This document shows, in pieces, positions 57,501 to 64,000 of a stretch of DNA of 64,000 nucleotides. The stretch is taken from the NCBI GenBank assembly GCA_963844405.1, contig CAWJNZ010000008.1, positions 1 through 64,000 on the forward strand. Direction: 5' to 3'. The DNA is from DASSUW01 sp963844405. Its GTDB lineage: Bacteria; Actinomycetota; Thermoleophilia; Solirubrobacterales; Solirubrobacteraceae. The notes under the pieces were generated by a model. That model ran no database searches. It saw only the letters and a program-made list of their open reading frames with translations, and was not told the DNA's origin. Position numbers and translations under genes: made by a program. Each line of letters starts with the position of its first letter. The first letter of the stretch is position 1.

Positions 57501-57712
57501 ACCCGCGAGGCGGGCGCGCCCCGCCGCCCGTCGTTCACCACCGTGAAGCGCAAGGTCAGGGCGCCGCCGGGCGCGATCGTCGCCGGCGCGCCGGACACGC
57601 TCCGGACCCCCAGATCCGGAGCGAGGCGGGCGGCGACCGCGGATGCGGGCAGCAGGCATCCGGCCGCCGCCAGGGCCGCCGCGAGCCACGGCAGCCGGCC
57701 GGGACGCTTCAT
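54596..57712 (-). CDS. large secreted multidomain protein (CARDB, PS linker, DUF4394-like, helical)
   Basis: 1038 residues. Signal peptide PWLAAALAAAGCLLPASAVA; CARDB-type Ig domain (about 30-145, LAPDLGVRSVSGAPATIAPG, FTVVNDGRRGAPASRVGFHL, SERDNC); Pro-Ser linker of about 30 residues made of PS dipeptides; DUF4394-like beta-propeller (about 200-440; LVLGLDHDHADGSLLA, GLALIATARLARPP); then a helical, TPR-like half (HELEPGQSATLLNTAAVAGS) with several Cys, and a final beta domain ending FVEGVQYLLGD. Architecture is rare; function unknown. Secreted. Confidence 0.75.
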   Translation of the reverse strand: MKRPGRLPWLAAALAAAGCLLPASAVAARLAPDLGVRSVSGAPATIAPGGALTLRFTVVNDGRRGAPASRVGFHLSRDARLGPGDVALTGSGRAKKLRPRARGTARARVHVPAGTPPGTYRLLACADAARRIREASERDNCRAAAGRVVVPAPPAPQPLPAPPSPQPSPSPSPSPSPSPSPSALSYSPPPAPAAPPPLTAVAVTATAPQHVVRFRVDAPETLLSDVPVTGLEAGELVLGLDHDHADGSLLAPTSAGRLVELDPATGAVDSVGALALGTGPLGFSADPVDGRLRATDSTGRHVAVAPAGSATELAPLAYLPGDAGAGEAPQLAALAHANAFHAAFHARLYGIDTARDALVEVTDEALGLVRTLGATPATDSEAALDIAAGEAYALLSPPATARSSLYRVDLATGAAELVGGVGPAGHYRGLALIATARLARPPVQALSDDWPDVDPQFLFLPLERNRICPPDAAYRELTLAQALDSARGFLRARAGQGALDAFAASPESATAIAAVRAAALAASRGEPGAALAALLRAHELEPGQSATLLNTAAVAGSVGLPSEALAMIDAAEALGAPARSPMGLDWTGRLALARAHAFASLSEWGHADGAAAAAAAHEPDLTQEAAGIRAAAALCRGLDGTALRARNRKRNDPSPDPGEQGEEHHLRNLPIPALPKNGAGEAPFWRSFADDLTPELLDNLQAQNQRVAAINASRAAAQPAARRKRQGLEARVVNASQASDVEALRQASRERLDESLDVFFDFFGDAGETRYTQFLAEAEELCDGSDEYTECVNAAMAERCVPATRDAHTAWGNALAAAYDLAKRRHRLLSRRMSGIAANFSDLDEHAYALKLIEHEEIGTVTGLVQSLEYWTTALERHKDHCVEPPEPVTPDAGTAAPAPGTPCPEALKRLNVKMELASGKTAGGHDWSAGVKANCSEVEVEGSIEAIPWVFGFGSVNHAPKSGETTILLGSRLTVGGPGTVDFTSAAYVKTDRDGNVTDVGWRVGPGVAVGSPVAEYGGGDTMDISFVEGVQYLLGD
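57166..57215 (-). repeat. imperfect hexanucleotide repeat encoding Pro-Ser linker
   Basis: About eight units of GGCGAT/GGCGAC/GGGGAC follow one another on the plus strand, read as PS dipeptides on the minus strand. The unit length of 6 keeps the frame, so the linker length can change by slippage without breaking the gene. Confidence 0.8.
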
Positions 57713-57873
57713 GACGTGGGTGCCTACCAGCCCCCGCCGATCCCGGCAACCCCCGCTCGGACTGGACGCACTGGAAAACGGACTTCTTATGTCAGCAGGC
57801 CTACAAACGGAGGGTCTACAGTCTCCCGAAGGGCGGCCGGAGCGTCCGGCGGCAGAAGGACGGAGGGGGAGCG

Positions 57874-58815
57874 ATGAAGCAGGTGAGAGTTGTTGCCATC
57901 GCGCTGGCGCTGTGCGCCGCGGTGGTGGCGGCGCCGGCGCAGGGCGCCGGCACGGCGGGCGTGAGCGCGGGCTTCTCGATCTGCGAGCCGGTGGCCGGCG
58001 TGTCGCTGCTCGACGGCGAGGCTGGGAGCACGTTCGCGGCCCGCGGCGGCGGCGGTCCGCGCGAGCCCGATCTGGGCCAGACGCATGAGGACCTCCCGGC
58101 CTCGGCCAAGGGCCAGGCCGCGGCGGACTTCGCCGTGACGGTGCCGGTGTACTTCCACGTCGTCACCGATGGCGCGAAGGGCAACCTGCGCGACAGCCAG
58201 ATCGCCGACCAGATCCGGGTGCTCAACAACACGTTCGCCGGGGGCGAGGGCGGGTTCAACACCGGCTTCTCGTTCGTGCTGGCCGGCGTCACGCGGACGA
58301 ACAACCCGGGGTGGTTCTACGCCAACCCGGGCGGCGTCAACGAGCACACGATGAAGCGGACGCTGCGCCAGGGCGGTCCCGATGCGCTCAACTTCTACTC
58401 GACGACGGCGGGCGACTTCCTTGGCTGGGCCTACCTGCCGGACATCGTCGAGAAGCGGGGCCAGGCCTACCTCGACGGCGTCGTCGTCGACTGGGAGTCG
58501 GGGCGGCGGGTGTCGGACACCTACGCGGGCCGGTATGACCAGGGCGAGACGGGAACGCACGAGGTCGGCCACTGGCTCAACCTCGAGCACACCTTCTACG
58601 GCGGCTGCAGCGCGAAGGGCGACTTCGTCGCCGACACGCCGGCCGAGAAGACGCCGACGAGCGGGTGCCCGGCGGGCAAGGACACGTGCACCGCGCCGGG
58701 CCTCGACCCGATCCACAACTACATGGATTACTCGTACGACCAGTGCTACACGGAGTTCACGGCCGGCCAGGCGCAGCGGATGCGCGACGCCTGGCTGTTC
58801 TACCGAGCACCGTAA
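57874..58815 (+). CDS. secreted M43 (pappalysin/cytophagalysin-like) zinc metalloprotease
   Basis: 313 residues. Signal peptide VRVVAIALALCAAVVAAPAQ-like. Zinc motif HEVGHWLNLEH at about 229-239 (HExxHxxGxxH type with L-E-H) and a Met-turn HNYMDYSYDQCYTEFT; Cys pairs FYGGCSAKG, SGCPAGKDTC. Mature part begins near 85. Typical of secreted M43 peptidases in actinobacteria. Shares a long hairpin with the convergent gene downstream. Confidence 0.9.
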   Translation: MKQVRVVAIALALCAAVVAAPAQGAGTAGVSAGFSICEPVAGVSLLDGEAGSTFAARGGGGPREPDLGQTHEDLPASAKGQAAADFAVTVPVYFHVVTDGAKGNLRDSQIADQIRVLNNTFAGGEGGFNTGFSFVLAGVTRTNNPGWFYANPGGVNEHTMKRTLRQGGPDALNFYSTTAGDFLGWAYLPDIVEKRGQAYLDGVVVDWESGRRVSDTYAGRYDQGETGTHEVGHWLNLEHTFYGGCSAKGDFVADTPAEKTPTSGCPAGKDTCTAPGLDPIHNYMDYSYDQCYTEFTAGQAQRMRDAWLFYRAP

Positions 58816-58821
58816 GACCGT

Positions 58822-58854
58822 GGTGCGAGGCCGGACGACGTCCGGCCTCGCACC
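58822..58854. terminator. bidirectional hairpin terminator
   Basis: Perfect 15-bp stem GGTGCGAGGCCGGAC/GTCCGGCCTCGCACC with loop GAC, between convergent stops at 58815 and 58865. It can serve both genes. Confidence 0.9.
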
Positions 58855-58864
58855 GTCCAGGGAC

Positions 58865-61800
58865 CTAGCCGTTGGTGGCGACCAGGTCGTCGGCGAACGC
58901 GATCAGGCGCAGGCCCGTCGCGGTGTCGATCGTCTTGCCGAGCTGGCCGTCGACCTGCTCGGCGAACGCGTCGATGGTGTTGTGCTCGAGGTCATGGCGG
59001 CCACTCGCGTGGTTGCCGACCGAGAGGTCGAGCGTGATCGAGAGCACCTTGTGCGTGCTCTGCTTGGTGATCAGGCCCTCGTTGAGCGCGCGGTCGATGT
59101 TGTTCCGCAGGCTCACCGCCGTCGCGTGCAGCTCGAACTTGCGCGTCTTGTCGGTGGCGTTGCCGAGGTTGTCGGCGGCGGCCACGTTGATCGCGTGCAT
59201 GCCCGGCGCGAGCAGGAACATGTCGAGCACCTGCCCGTTGGTCGCGGCGGCGCCGTCCAGCGTCGGCTTGACCGTGGCGTCGTCCACGCCCGAGCCGGCG
59301 TCCGTGACCGTGTACTCGATCGCGCTGAAGTCGTCCGAGTCGAACAGGACGCCCTCGGGCGACGGCTTGGTGAACGTGATCTCCGGCGGCGTGGTGTCGA
59401 GGAAGACCTCGCGCGTCACCGGGGTACCGGCCTCGAGCGAGTCGCCCGTCTCGAACGTGTGGCACGGGTCCGCCGTGCGCATCTGGACCTTGTACAGGCC
59501 GTCACCCGCGTCGGCGGGGATCGAGAACGTCCCGCCGGGAGCGATGTCGACCCACGCGCCGGCGCCCTGACCGGACTTGAAGATCCGGTACTGGGCCTGG
59601 ATGCGGGCGTCCGTGAAGACGGCGTCGGTCGCGCCGGCCGTGAACTTGTGGTTCGCGGCGACGTACGTCACGCCGTTCTTCGTGAACGTCGTTCCGCCGA
59701 GCGACAGCGTCGCCGTCGGAGCGTCCGGGTCGGTCGGGTCCGAAGACGGGGAGTCGCCGAGCGCCGGGAACTGCGCCGCGCCGTTCTCCCAGTCCTTGTA
59801 GAGCGTGGAGAACGTCGGGCGCAGCAGGCACGACTCCCAGATCGGGAACGTGTCGTTGCCGGCGTCGAACTTCTCCAGGCGCGGCGTGGCGCCCGAGCCG
59901 CCCGGGCAGGCCGCGTCGTCCTTCGAGCAGAAGCGCGGCCGGCCGTCCGAGCGCCACGAGTGGTCGGAGTCGATCGAGCGCAGCCACGGCTTGTCGCCCG
60001 AGAGCTGATCGACCATCAGGTTGGCCGGCGCGGTCGCGCCGTCCTGGTAGGTCGACACGCCGCCCTTGATGTCGCCGCGGGCCGCGAGCATGTCACCGAG
60101 CGCGGCGTTGAGGCCTTCACCGTCGAGCAGCAGGAGCTTCGCGTTCTGGACCGTGTTGCGGTACGGGGCGAAGTTCTCCTGGTCGAAGACGGCATCGTCC
60201 TTGAGGCCGGTGCTCGGGATCGTCCCGACGCCCGGCAGCGTGACCTGCTGGTTCTCGTGGTGATCGGCCGGCAGGTTCATCAGCGCGTCGAGCTTCTCGT
60301 GCGTGCCGGGCTGGAAGAGATCGACCTGCTGCGTCCCGATGCCGGGCAGCGAGAGCGACACGGACTGCACGCCGATCCAGTGCGTCGGCGAGGTCGCGAA
60401 GCTCTTGAGCTGGTCCAGGTCGATGTGCAGCTCCTCCTCGATCGCCTCCTGGATCTTGTCCTTGGCGAACTGCTCGACCTTGTCGATCGCCTCGTCGAGC
60501 GGGTTCAGCGCGGGCCCGAAGATGTCCGAGATCGTGTCGGAGAGCTCGCCGAGCAGCGTGGCGGCGTCGCCGACGGCGTCCGGCGCGCCGAGCATCGAGA
60601 TCAGGTGGTTCTTGATGAAGGCGTCGGCCTCGTAGCTGACGAGGGTGTCGATGTAGCCGACGCCGTCCTCGCACTCGGTGCGCGAGGCTGAGTTCTCGTC
60701 GTCGGGCTTGTTGCGGCAGATGTGATCCTGCGCCTCGCGCATCGAGCGCGGATCGAACAGCGCCTTGGTGGAGGCGAGGCCGAGGTCGCTCCAGTTCTTC
60801 ATGCCGGAGTCGATGTCGTCGATCCACGCGTCGAGGTAGGCCGTGACGAGCAGGTTGATGATCGTGTCGCTCGGGCCGTCCAGGACGATGTCGGGCGGGC
60901 ACAGGACGATGAGGCACTTCCACCGCTTGTAGGAGGTCTTCTGCTCGCCGCGGATGGTCTGGACGGTCAGCTCCTCGTCGACGGGCACGCAGCCCGGCGA
61001 TCCGATCAGGCAGTCGAGGGTCTTCGCGTCGTCCAGGTAGCGCGCCCTGGCCAGCTGGAGCTTCGCCCGCATGTCGATGAAGAAGTCGAGCAGCGGCCCG
61101 CGCTTGGGCTCGGCGCCGTCACCGTCCGGCTCGCCGTCGCCGTTCTCGTCCGGGCCGCCGTCGACCGGGGCCGGACCACCGGGGCAGCCGTCGTCCGCCG
61201 TCCCATCCTTGTCGTCGTCCTTGCCGTCGCCGCAGGTGCCCACCGGCAGCGGGTTGTGCGGATCGATCAGCGTCTCGTAGAGGAAGCGCTTGGGGGCGGC
61301 GTACGGGATGTGCGGCGAGCCGTTGTTGCTGACCTCGGGGTTGCCGTCCTCGTTGACCTCGCCGGGGATCAGGGTGCGATCCTCGTTCCCGTCGTAGCCG
61401 GGCGTCGCGTCGCCGATGTAGCCCTCGGCGATCACGTGACGGATGGCGATCTCGGCCGACTCCTTGTCGGAGAGGATCTCGCCGATGGACGGGAACACGC
61501 CCTGGGCCACGTCGTTGATGAGCGTGTGCGCCCACATGTCGCCCGCGGCGTGCGTGAGGTAGCCGTACGCGAAGGCGAGGATCTGGCTCTTCTGCGCGGC
61601 GCTGTAGGACGGGTCGTCCTGCGCCTCCCAGGCCTTCCTCAGGATGTGGCGCAGCCACTTGCCCGTCTGCTCGGGGTGGATGACTCCCTGGCCGTAGGTC
61701 AGGTCGGGAAAGCCGTCCGGCCCGACGACGCCGGCGTTGTAGGAGGGGCGGTGGTTGGTGAGCGCGGCGACCACCGCGGGGCGCACCGCGTACTCGCGGC

Positions 61801-61978
61801 CGTCGATCGTGACGTGGCCGTCGTCGGTGACGTCCTCCCATGCGCGATCGCCGGTGAAGTTGTGGGTGTACGGCTTCCACGCCTGCGCCGACTGCGCGCT
61901 GATCGCGAGCATCGCGATCAGCGCGAGCGCACAGGCCAAGAGGAGCGACCGCGTACGGTCGCCGGTGACAGCTGACAT
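58865..61978 (-). CDS. very large secreted zinc-dependent phospholipase C-like protein
   Basis: 1037 residues, against about 250-400 for known zinc PLCs. Signal peptide LLLACALALIAMLAISAQSA; the mature chain begins at Trp34 (QAWKPYTHN), the usual N-terminal zinc ligand in this family; more ligands in AYGYLTHAAGDMWAHTLIND (HxxGDxxxH). An acidic Cys-flanked Ca-binding type stretch CGDGKDDDKDGTADDGCPGG and PVDGGPDENGDGEPDGD follow (about 250-285, thrombospondin-3-like). Then a long helical region and C-terminal Ig-like domains (TTPPEITFTKPSPEGVLFDS; FLLAPGMHAINVAAADNLGN). Secreted lipase-like function inferred; activity on a specific lipid is unknown. AAGGAG before the ATG. Confidence 0.78.
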   Translation of the reverse strand: MSAVTGDRTRSLLLACALALIAMLAISAQSAQAWKPYTHNFTGDRAWEDVTDDGHVTIDGREYAVRPAVVAALTNHRPSYNAGVVGPDGFPDLTYGQGVIHPEQTGKWLRHILRKAWEAQDDPSYSAAQKSQILAFAYGYLTHAAGDMWAHTLINDVAQGVFPSIGEILSDKESAEIAIRHVIAEGYIGDATPGYDGNEDRTLIPGEVNEDGNPEVSNNGSPHIPYAAPKRFLYETLIDPHNPLPVGTCGDGKDDDKDGTADDGCPGGPAPVDGGPDENGDGEPDGDGAEPKRGPLLDFFIDMRAKLQLARARYLDDAKTLDCLIGSPGCVPVDEELTVQTIRGEQKTSYKRWKCLIVLCPPDIVLDGPSDTIINLLVTAYLDAWIDDIDSGMKNWSDLGLASTKALFDPRSMREAQDHICRNKPDDENSASRTECEDGVGYIDTLVSYEADAFIKNHLISMLGAPDAVGDAATLLGELSDTISDIFGPALNPLDEAIDKVEQFAKDKIQEAIEEELHIDLDQLKSFATSPTHWIGVQSVSLSLPGIGTQQVDLFQPGTHEKLDALMNLPADHHENQQVTLPGVGTIPSTGLKDDAVFDQENFAPYRNTVQNAKLLLLDGEGLNAALGDMLAARGDIKGGVSTYQDGATAPANLMVDQLSGDKPWLRSIDSDHSWRSDGRPRFCSKDDAACPGGSGATPRLEKFDAGNDTFPIWESCLLRPTFSTLYKDWENGAAQFPALGDSPSSDPTDPDAPTATLSLGGTTFTKNGVTYVAANHKFTAGATDAVFTDARIQAQYRIFKSGQGAGAWVDIAPGGTFSIPADAGDGLYKVQMRTADPCHTFETGDSLEAGTPVTREVFLDTTPPEITFTKPSPEGVLFDSDDFSAIEYTVTDAGSGVDDATVKPTLDGAAATNGQVLDMFLLAPGMHAINVAAADNLGNATDKTRKFELHATAVSLRNNIDRALNEGLITKQSTHKVLSITLDLSVGNHASGRHDLEHNTIDAFAEQVDGQLGKTIDTATGLRLIAFADDLVATNG

Positions 61979-62147
61979 GGAGCTCCTTGGGGGGAGGAAG
62001 GGGGGAGGAGTCGAGCGCGGCGAGTATCTCCGAGACCCGCCGCGGCGAAGATACGGCGGGCCTCACCCCGGCTGGCGGAAAGCCGCCAAGCTCGCAGCGT
62101 GGAGCCGCCATGACGCACCGCGAAGCGATCCGGGTAGCAGGGCGGTT

Positions 62148-64000
62148 GTGCGCGTGGTCACCTGGACGGATCGAGCCGTCGCGGCCTATGCCTGGACGCT
62201 GGTGGCGCTGCGCGTCCCCGTTCTCGCGGCCTGGATCGTCGCCGCGGTGCTCGCCTGGATCTGGCTGCCCGCACCGGGCGGCTCGAGCGAGTCGCCGCTC
62301 CAGGACGTCGTGCCGCGGCAGTCGGCCGCTCTGGCCGCGCAGGAGCGGGCCCTGCGCCTGTTCGGGAGCACGGCGTCCACGGACACGCTGGTCGTCCAGC
62401 GCAACGCCGACGGCCTCGGGCTGAGCGCGGCCGAGGGCCTCGCCCGCGGGGCGGTGGACGTCGCGCGGCGCCGGCAGCCGCGCGACCTCGCGGGCGTCCG
62501 CGGAGCGGTCCCGCTCGTGAACGTCCCCGTCCCCGGCGTCCGGTGGCGCGAGCAGGGCACGACCGCGGTGACGTTCCTCTTCCTGGCGCCGGAGCTCAAC
62601 CTCCTGGAGCGGGCCGCCACGGCGAAGGGCTTCGTCGAACGCTACGGCCGGGCGGCACCGGGGACGTCGGTCGCCGTCACCGGCGCCGGGCCGGCACGGC
62701 TGGCGCAATACGAGGAGATCGAGTCCAGGCTCCCCTGGGTGGAGGCGGCGACCGTCGCGGTGATCCTCTTGGTCGTCGCGCTGTACTTCCGGTCGCTGGG
62801 GGCACCGCTGGTGACGCTCTTCACCGCCGCCCTCGCCTACGTCGTCGCCGTCCGGGTCCTCGCGTGGAGCAGCGAGCGTGCGGGCGTGATCGTGCCGCGC
62901 GAGATCGAGCCGATCCTCGTGGTGCTGCTCCTCGGCGTGGTGACGGACTACACGCTCTTCTTCATGTCCGAGGGGCAGCGGCGGCTCGCGCTCGGACAGT
63001 CGCGGCTGGAGGCGGCCCGCGGGGCCACGAAGCGGATCGTCCCGATCGTGCTGGCGGCCGGCACCCTCGTCGCCGGCGGCGCGCTCGCGCTCATGGCGGG
63101 CGAGCTGGAGTTCTTCCGCGTCTTCGGTCCCGGCCTGGCGGTCACGGCGATCGTCGTCACGATCGTGTGCGTCACGCTCGTGCCCGCGCTGCTGGGCCTG
63201 TTCGGGCCGCGCCTGTTCAGGCGCACCATGACGTCCGAGGAGCCGCGGCGCCGCCGCCGCGCGAGCCCGCTGCGGAACGCCGACGCGCCCGGGCGCGAGG
63301 GCGGCATCCGGAGGCGGCTGCGCCTGCGGACCGCGGGCCTGCTCGGCGCCCACCGGGCGAGCCGGCGCCTGGCGCGCGAGCAGGATCGCGCGGTGCTGCC
63401 GTTGCTCGGCGTCCGGCTGCTCACCACCCGGCCGGCCGCCCTCGTCCTGGCCGCGGCGTGCATCGTCGCGCTCGTACTCGCCGCCGGCGCCGCCCGCTCC
63501 AGCGATCTCGCGGTCTCCTACCTCGGCTCCCTGCCCGAGGACAGCGAGCCGCGGCGCGCCGCCGACGACGCGGCGCGCGGGTTCGTGCCCGGCATCGTCT
63601 CCCCGACCGACGTCGTGCTCGAGCAGCGGGGCATCGGCGACCGGCTGCCGGCGCTCGTCCGCCTGCAGGCCCTCGTGGCTCGCGAGCGAGGGGTCGAGCT
63701 CGCGCTCGGGCCGCGCGAGCAGGCGGCGATCCGGTCCGCGAGGTTCGCCGTGGCCGACGGCGGCGGCGCCGCTCGCCTCGTGGTCGTCCTCCGCGAGGAC
63801 GCGACCGGCGCCCGCGGGATCGCCGACTTCCAGTCGTTGCGAGACCGCATGCCGGCGCTCATGCGCGAAGCCGGCCTGCCGCCGGGCGTGCGCGCGTCCT
63901 ACAGCGGCGACGCGGCGCTGGCCACGGAGGTCGTCGAGGCGATCGAGGCCGACGTCGGAAGGATCGCCGTCGCGGCACTGCTCATCACGTTCGTGCTCCT
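62148..64000 (+). CDS. MMPL-family transporter, partial at the right edge
   Basis: At least 617 residues, cut by the window end. First helix LRVPVLAAWIVAAVLAWIWL, first extracytoplasmic loop (about 45-190), helix cluster VEAATVAVILLVVALYFRSL, helix IV VVLLLGVVTDYTLFFMSEGQ with the Asp-Tyr relay, GGALALMAGELEFFRVFGPG, then a second unit from TTRPAALVLAAACIVALVLA. MMPL proteins of this type export lipids or siderophores. GTG at 62148 is the first plausible start (62154 is an alternative); no strong ribosome site. Upstream neighbour is the divergent phospholipase C-like gene. Confidence 0.82.
   Translation, partial: MRVVTWTDRAVAAYAWTLVALRVPVLAAWIVAAVLAWIWLPAPGGSSESPLQDVVPRQSAALAAQERALRLFGSTASTDTLVVQRNADGLGLSAAEGLARGAVDVARRRQPRDLAGVRGAVPLVNVPVPGVRWREQGTTAVTFLFLAPELNLLERAATAKGFVERYGRAAPGTSVAVTGAGPARLAQYEEIESRLPWVEAATVAVILLVVALYFRSLGAPLVTLFTAALAYVVAVRVLAWSSERAGVIVPREIEPILVVLLLGVVTDYTLFFMSEGQRRLALGQSRLEAARGATKRIVPIVLAAGTLVAGGALALMAGELEFFRVFGPGLAVTAIVVTIVCVTLVPALLGLFGPRLFRRTMTSEEPRRRRRASPLRNADAPGREGGIRRRLRLRTAGLLGAHRASRRLAREQDRAVLPLLGVRLLTTRPAALVLAAACIVALVLAAGAARSSDLAVSYLGSLPEDSEPRRAADDAARGFVPGIVSPTDVVLEQRGIGDRLPALVRLQALVARERGVELALGPREQAAIRSARFAVADGGGAARLVVVLREDATGARGIADFQSLRDRMPALMREAGLPPGVRASYSGDAALATEVVEAIEADVGRIAVAALLITFVL

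Noticed and set aside
61119..63353. 744-residue minus-strand frame over the phospholipase and MMPL genes
   Set aside because: It crosses two well-supported genes in other frames and has an extreme Arg/His/Pro/Asp composition.
1..64000. CRISPR array
   Set aside because: I saw no regularly spaced direct repeats with unique spacers and no cas-like gene.

Overview
The window is about 64 kb of high-GC bacterial DNA. Dense GTG/ATG starts, GTGA/ATGA stop-start couplings, AfsR/SARP-type and LuxR-type regulators and many secreted proteins point to an actinobacterium. A Thermoleophilia/Solirubrobacterales-like host is my guess; no rRNA or other marker gene is present to prove it. No intact tRNA, rRNA or CRISPR array was found.

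1-7.4 kb is a decayed mobile-element zone. It holds an IS3-type orfA with a truncated orfB, two 3' halves of a tRNA-Phe(GAA)-like gene each followed by a hairpin terminator (802-877 and 6463-6540), a broken transposase start, a frameshifted CHC2 zinc-finger primase and a tyrosine integrase remnant whose catalytic Tyr codon has become TAG. Embedded in it are a DUF2294 fusion protein and a large sensor kinase fused to its own LuxR response regulator.

7.4-19.1 kb is the most interesting part: a tightly coupled plus-strand biosynthetic cluster. It encodes KASIII enzymes, an ATP-grasp ligase, a PLP-dependent decarboxylase, an acyl carrier protein, two catalytically degenerate KASIII-like proteins, a full-length and a half-length acyl-CoA dehydrogenase, a MATE exporter and an AcpS-type phosphopantetheinyl transferase. 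The ligase/decarboxylase/ACP trio has the same logic as butirosin BtrJ/BtrK/BtrI: an amino acid is loaded on an ACP and decarboxylated there. I infer that an aminoacyl-ACP is then extended or transferred by KASIII enzymes, desaturated and exported as an amine-containing metabolite. The cluster starts beside the integrase remnant and ends near a third degenerate tRNA-like repeat, so it looks like cargo of an old genomic island.

19.7-28.8 kb has a minus-strand operon (MMPL transporter, small membrane protein, flavin monooxygenase, DUF4386 protein) divergent from an AfsR-like regulator with SARP-type direct repeats between them, then an EamA transporter. 29.2-31.9 kb is a three-gene operon with a tetraether-synthase-like radical SAM enzyme, a methyltransferase and an SRPBCC protein. 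31.9-39 kb is rich in SRPBCC/AHSA1 genes and contains three ArsR-AHSA1 modules with palindromic operators, plus a SnoaL-tailed sigma factor, a cupin, TfoX-N, DUF1801 and GNAT proteins.

39-64 kb is mainly metabolic and secreted proteins: isoprenylcysteine methyltransferase-like protein, threonine dehydratase-like enzyme, sugar dehydrogenase, epoxide hydrolase, a thioredoxin-like protein lacking its second Cys, a LAL-type LuxR regulator, M28 peptidase, AhpD-like protein, M43 metalloprotease, a very large secreted zinc-dependent phospholipase C-like protein, and an MMPL transporter running off the right edge. Several strong hairpin terminators separate these units.
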